A stretch of 64,000 bases of DNA, from assembly GCA_963752605.1 (NCBI GenBank), contig CAVVYW010000005.1, positions 992,001 through 1,056,000 of the forward strand. The letters run 5' to 3'. This DNA is from CAVVYW01 sp963752605 (GTDB taxonomy: Bacteria; Actinomycetota; Thermoleophilia; Solirubrobacterales; 70-9). A program made the translations under genes and the position numbers. Under the pieces are notes generated by a model. That model saw only the letters and a program-made list of their open reading frames with translations, ran no database searches and had not been told where the DNA came from. Of this stretch, positions 61,539-64,000 are shown in pieces; position 1 is the stretch's first letter; the number at the start of each line of letters is the position of its first letter.

Positions 61539-63149
61539 TCAGCAACCTGAGGTCGCCGGCTGCGGCTGCTCGACCGCGACCTGCGCGGGCGCCGCGTCCT
61601 CGGACGCCGGCTCCTCGTCGGTCAGCCGCAGCAGCCTCGCGACCATCACCGTGGCGGCGACCAGGAGCACGCCGCCCACCGTGGCCGCGACCTCGAAGCC
61701 CTGGGCGAAGGCGCCGTTGGCGGCGGTGAGCAGGTCGACCGCCACCATGTCCGGCAGCCCGTGGGCCGCCTCGACCGCGCCGGTGAGCGAGTCGCCGGCG
61801 GTCGTGGCTGCATCGGGCGGCACCTCGGCCGGGATCCCGTCCGCGGCCTGGCCGCGGTAGACGGCCGTCCCGATCGTGCCGAGCAGCGCCAGGCCGAGCG
61901 CGCCGCCCAGCTCCGAGCTCGTCTCCGAGATCCCGGAGGCGGCGCCGGCGCGCTCCGGCGGAGCGCTGCTGACGGCGAGATCGGCGGCCAGCGTGAACAG
62001 CGGCGCCAACCCCAGGGACAGGACCACGAGCCCGGCGATGAGCAGCTCCGGCCCGTCGGCCGCCCCGGCCTGGGTGACGATGGCGATGCCGGCGAGCGCG
62101 ACGACCATGCCGCCGAGCATCGCAACCGGGCCTCGCACCCGCGCCGCCAGCGGCGGCGTCAGCTGCGAGCCGACCACGAAGGCGAGCGCTGCGGGCGCCG
62201 CCAGCAGCCCGGCCTGAAGCGGTGAGTACCCCAGCACCAGCTGGATGTACTGGGCGACGAAGACCTCGAGCCCGAACAGCACCGCGAAGCCGAGGGTGTT
62301 GGCGCTCAGCGCCAGGCTGAAGGCAGGCCGGCGGAAAAGGCCGAGGTCGATCATCGGCTCCTCCAGCCTCCGCTGGCGGTTGACGAAGACGACGCCGACC
62401 GCGAGCCCGGCGACCATGATCGCCACGCTCCCGAGCGCGACGCCGTCCGTGGCGATCGCCTTGACGCCGTAGATCACGGCGAGGACGGCAACCAGGGAAA
62501 GCGCGACGCTGGCCGGGTCGAAGCGGCCCGGGTTCGGGTCCTTGTACTCGGGCAGGAGCCGCGGACCGACCACCAGCAGCATCGCCATCACCGGCACGGC
62601 CAGCAGGAAGACCGAGCCCCAGTGGAAGCTCTCCAGCAGGACACCGCCGACCAGCGGGCCGATCGCCGCGCCGGTCGAGAAGCTGGTGATCCAGATGCTG
62701 ATCGCCTTGGTCCGCTGCTTGTCGTCCTCGAACATGTTCGCGATCAGCGACAGCGTCGAGGGCGCCAGCGTGGCCCCGGCGACGCCGAGCAAGGCGCGGG
62801 AGGCGATCAGCATCTCCGGCGTCCGCGAAAAGGCCGCCACGATCGAGGCGACCCCGAAGGCGCCGGCGCCGATCAGCAGCAGCTTGCGACGGCCGATCCG
62901 GTCGCCCAGCGTCCCCATCGTGATCAGGAAGCCGGCGACCAGGAAGCCGTAGATGTCGACGATCCAGAGCTGCTCGGTGGCGGTCGGGTGCAGGTCAGCG
63001 GTGAGGGAGGGAATCGCCAGCGTCAGGACCGTCAGGTCCATCGCGTAGACCAGGCAGGGAAGCGCGATGACCGCGAGGCCGATCCACTCGCGCCGGGTGG
63101 CGCGCCGCGGGGTGTTCGGGGCGGTGGTCTGCTCCTTGCTCTGCGCCAT
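61539..63149 (-). CDS. MFS multidrug exporter, DHA2 (14-span) type
   Basis: 536 residues from ATG 63149, with AGGAGG 7 nt upstream. Motif A GTLGDRIGRRKLLLIG between spans 2 and 3, motif C-like GATLAPSTLSLIANMF and 14 predicted spans, as in EmrB/QacA-like exporters. The acidic residue YAMDLTVLTLAIPSL in span 1 is typical. The C-terminal tail is acidic. Proton-driven drug efflux is the expected role. It lies downstream of the anti-sigma gene by 96 nt and may be in its regulon. Confidence 0.95.
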   Translation of the reverse strand: MAQSKEQTTAPNTPRRATRREWIGLAVIALPCLVYAMDLTVLTLAIPSLTADLHPTATEQLWIVDIYGFLVAGFLITMGTLGDRIGRRKLLLIGAGAFGVASIVAAFSRTPEMLIASRALLGVAGATLAPSTLSLIANMFEDDKQRTKAISIWITSFSTGAAIGPLVGGVLLESFHWGSVFLLAVPVMAMLLVVGPRLLPEYKDPNPGRFDPASVALSLVAVLAVIYGVKAIATDGVALGSVAIMVAGLAVGVVFVNRQRRLEEPMIDLGLFRRPAFSLALSANTLGFAVLFGLEVFVAQYIQLVLGYSPLQAGLLAAPAALAFVVGSQLTPPLAARVRGPVAMLGGMVVALAGIAIVTQAGAADGPELLIAGLVVLSLGLAPLFTLAADLAVSSAPPERAGAASGISETSSELGGALGLALLGTIGTAVYRGQAADGIPAEVPPDAATTAGDSLTGAVEAAHGLPDMVAVDLLTAANGAFAQGFEVAATVGGVLLVAATVMVARLLRLTDEEPASEDAAPAQVAVEQPQPATSGC

Positions 63150-63245
63150 TTCGTGCCTCCTCTGAGTCCGTATTGCGAAGTACCTGACCACGCAGTTACG
63201 GCGAGAGGGCCTGGCGTTACGCGCCCCGCGAAAAAGTTCTTCGGG

Positions 63246-63515
63246 CTAGGAGCCCTTGCGAAAGTCGCGGAAGGAGGCGAGCAGGCGCTCGCGCATCTCG
63301 GCGGGGAGCGACTCCTCGCGCAGGCCGCCGAGCGAGCCCTCGAGCATGCGCATCTGGGCGACGTAGTCGGTGCAGCCTGGGCAGGTCTCGAGGTGCTCCT
63401 CCACGCGCCGCGCCTCAGTCGAGGGCAGGGCGCCCTCGAGGTAGTCGGTGACGATCTCGACCACCTCGTTGCAGTGGAGGTCGCCGGGGCGGTGGTGGGT
63501 GGGCTGATCGTTCAT
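63246..63515 (-). CDS. Zinc-finger anti-sigma factor (ZAS type)
   Basis: 89 residues. CNEVVEIVTDYLEGALP, then HLETCPGCTDY with H41, C45 and C48: the HxxxCxxC zinc site of ZAS anti-sigma factors. No membrane segment, so cytoplasmic, likely redox- or zinc-sensitive. Its ATG overlaps the sigma factor stop by one base (TGATG), the usual pairing. Confidence 0.93.
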   Translation of the reverse strand: MNDQPTHHRPGDLHCNEVVEIVTDYLEGALPSTEARRVEEHLETCPGCTDYVAQMRMLEGSLGGLREESLPAEMRERLLASFRDFRKGS

Positions 63516-64000
63516 CAGGCGTTCTTGTCCTTCTCTTCAGTGTCATCGGACCCCTCGGGCGTTACACCCTCGGCGGTGAGATCCACGACCGCCCCGTAGT
63601 AGTCCTCGATCGCAGCCCGCACCCGGGTGCGCGCGCGGTGAAGCAGGATCCGCTGGTTCCCGGCGGTGATCTCGAGGGCCTCGCAGACCTCCTCCGAGCT
63701 CCAGCCCTCGACGTCCCGCAGGGCGATCACGGTTCGCTGCGCCTCGGGCAGCTCGGCGATCGCGGCCGCGAGCACCTCCCGGGTCTCGCCTGCGAGCAGG
63801 CCCTGCTCGGGCGTCGGCCAGGCTGTCGGCATCACCGCCCAGTGACCGGGCCAGCGGTCGTGGTCGGCCGGCATGAAGCGATCGGGATCGACGGAGGGGC
63901 TGCCCGTCGCCTCCGCCTCCGCATCCGCCAGCGCCGAGAACGGCATGCTGCGGCGCTCGCGCTGGCCCGCCCGCATCGCCTGGTTGGTGAGGATGCGGAA
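63515..64000 (-). CDS. ECF-family sigma factor, 3' part (cut by window edge)
   Basis: The frame runs off the right edge; the first visible residues are FRILTNQAMRAGQRERR, the end of region 2, so the ATG at 63976 is internal. Region 4 follows: AAAIAELPEAQRTVIALRDVEGWSSEEVCEALEITAGNQRILLHRARTRVRAAIEDYY. The C-terminus is acidic. Partner of the overlapping anti-sigma factor. Regulon unknown. Confidence 0.92.
   Translation of the reverse strand, partial: FRILTNQAMRAGQRERRSMPFSALADAEAEATGSPSVDPDRFMPADHDRWPGHWAVMPTAWPTPEQGLLAGETREVLAAAIAELPEAQRTVIALRDVEGWSSEEVCEALEITAGNQRILLHRARTRVRAAIEDYYGAVVDLTAEGVTPEGSDDTEEKDKNA

Noticed and set aside
1..64000. CRISPR array, rRNA operon, insertion sequence or integrase
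   Set aside because: No regularly spaced repeat, no rRNA-like sequence and no transposase or integrase motif was seen in any of the translations.

Overview
The window is about 64 kb of very GC-rich DNA. Gene families and style suggest an actinobacterium, most likely of the class Thermoleophilia (Solirubrobacterales-like): F420-type enzymes, a SigJ-type sigma factor, many secreted proteins ending in Lys/Arg/Cys-rich tails, and many genes that appear to be translated from leaderless mRNAs. This taxonomic call is inference. No rRNA, tRNA, CRISPR array or transposase was recognised.

Region 1 (1-11.1 kb) is a phosphate-acquisition block. It holds two Pst transporters on the minus strand (pstS-pstC-pstA-pstB, cut by the left edge, and a second pstS-pstC-pstA-pstB-phoU), a secreted repeat protein, a receiver-less PhoB-like DNA-binding protein and a PhoB-like response regulator. 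Tandem 11-bp repeats (consensus GTTYACA plus 4 nt) lie upstream of several of these units, three times as an exact 44-bp set of four. A further pair points into an intergenic stretch that ends in a strong terminator, suggesting a phosphate-controlled small RNA.

Region 2 (11.1-23.4 kb) carries housekeeping and envelope genes: a cation diffusion facilitator, UppP, an M23 peptidase with a long coiled coil, two enoyl-CoA hydratases, a DUF6351-like secreted protein, an HD-domain protein, a YjbQ protein, an Rpf-like muralytic protein, a two-domain VOC protein and a beta-lactamase-fold protein. Region 3 (23.4-33.0 kb) holds two Tat-exported phosphatase-type enzymes (DUF839/PhoX-like and phospholipase C-like), a large P-domain/PKD secreted protein, and a PepSY / histidine kinase / response regulator set sharing a TTTCAY 11-bp repeat. 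Region 4 (33-41.4 kb) has F420-related redox genes, an ATP-grasp enzyme and an ABC-2 exporter whose ATPase and permease genes are separated by other genes and by a permease fragment.

Region 5 (41.5-45.2 kb) is a lower-GC accessory island: an HNH-like zinc protein, a small membrane protein, an Mrr-type nuclease and a protein with a HEPN-like RX4H motif. It is the best candidate here for an undescribed defence system. Region 6 (45.2-64 kb) contains a TetR-SDR-SMR unit, an animal-type haem peroxidase, a SigJ-like sigma factor, a second ABC-2 exporter with a partly duplicated ATPase gene, a lysyl oxidase-like protein, a CSLREA beta-helix protein, an MFS exporter, and an anti-sigma/ECF sigma pair cut by the right edge.

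About ten genes are interrupted by single-base frame changes, most of them apparent one-base insertions. I describe these as single genes with probable sequencing or assembly indels, but decay cannot be excluded.
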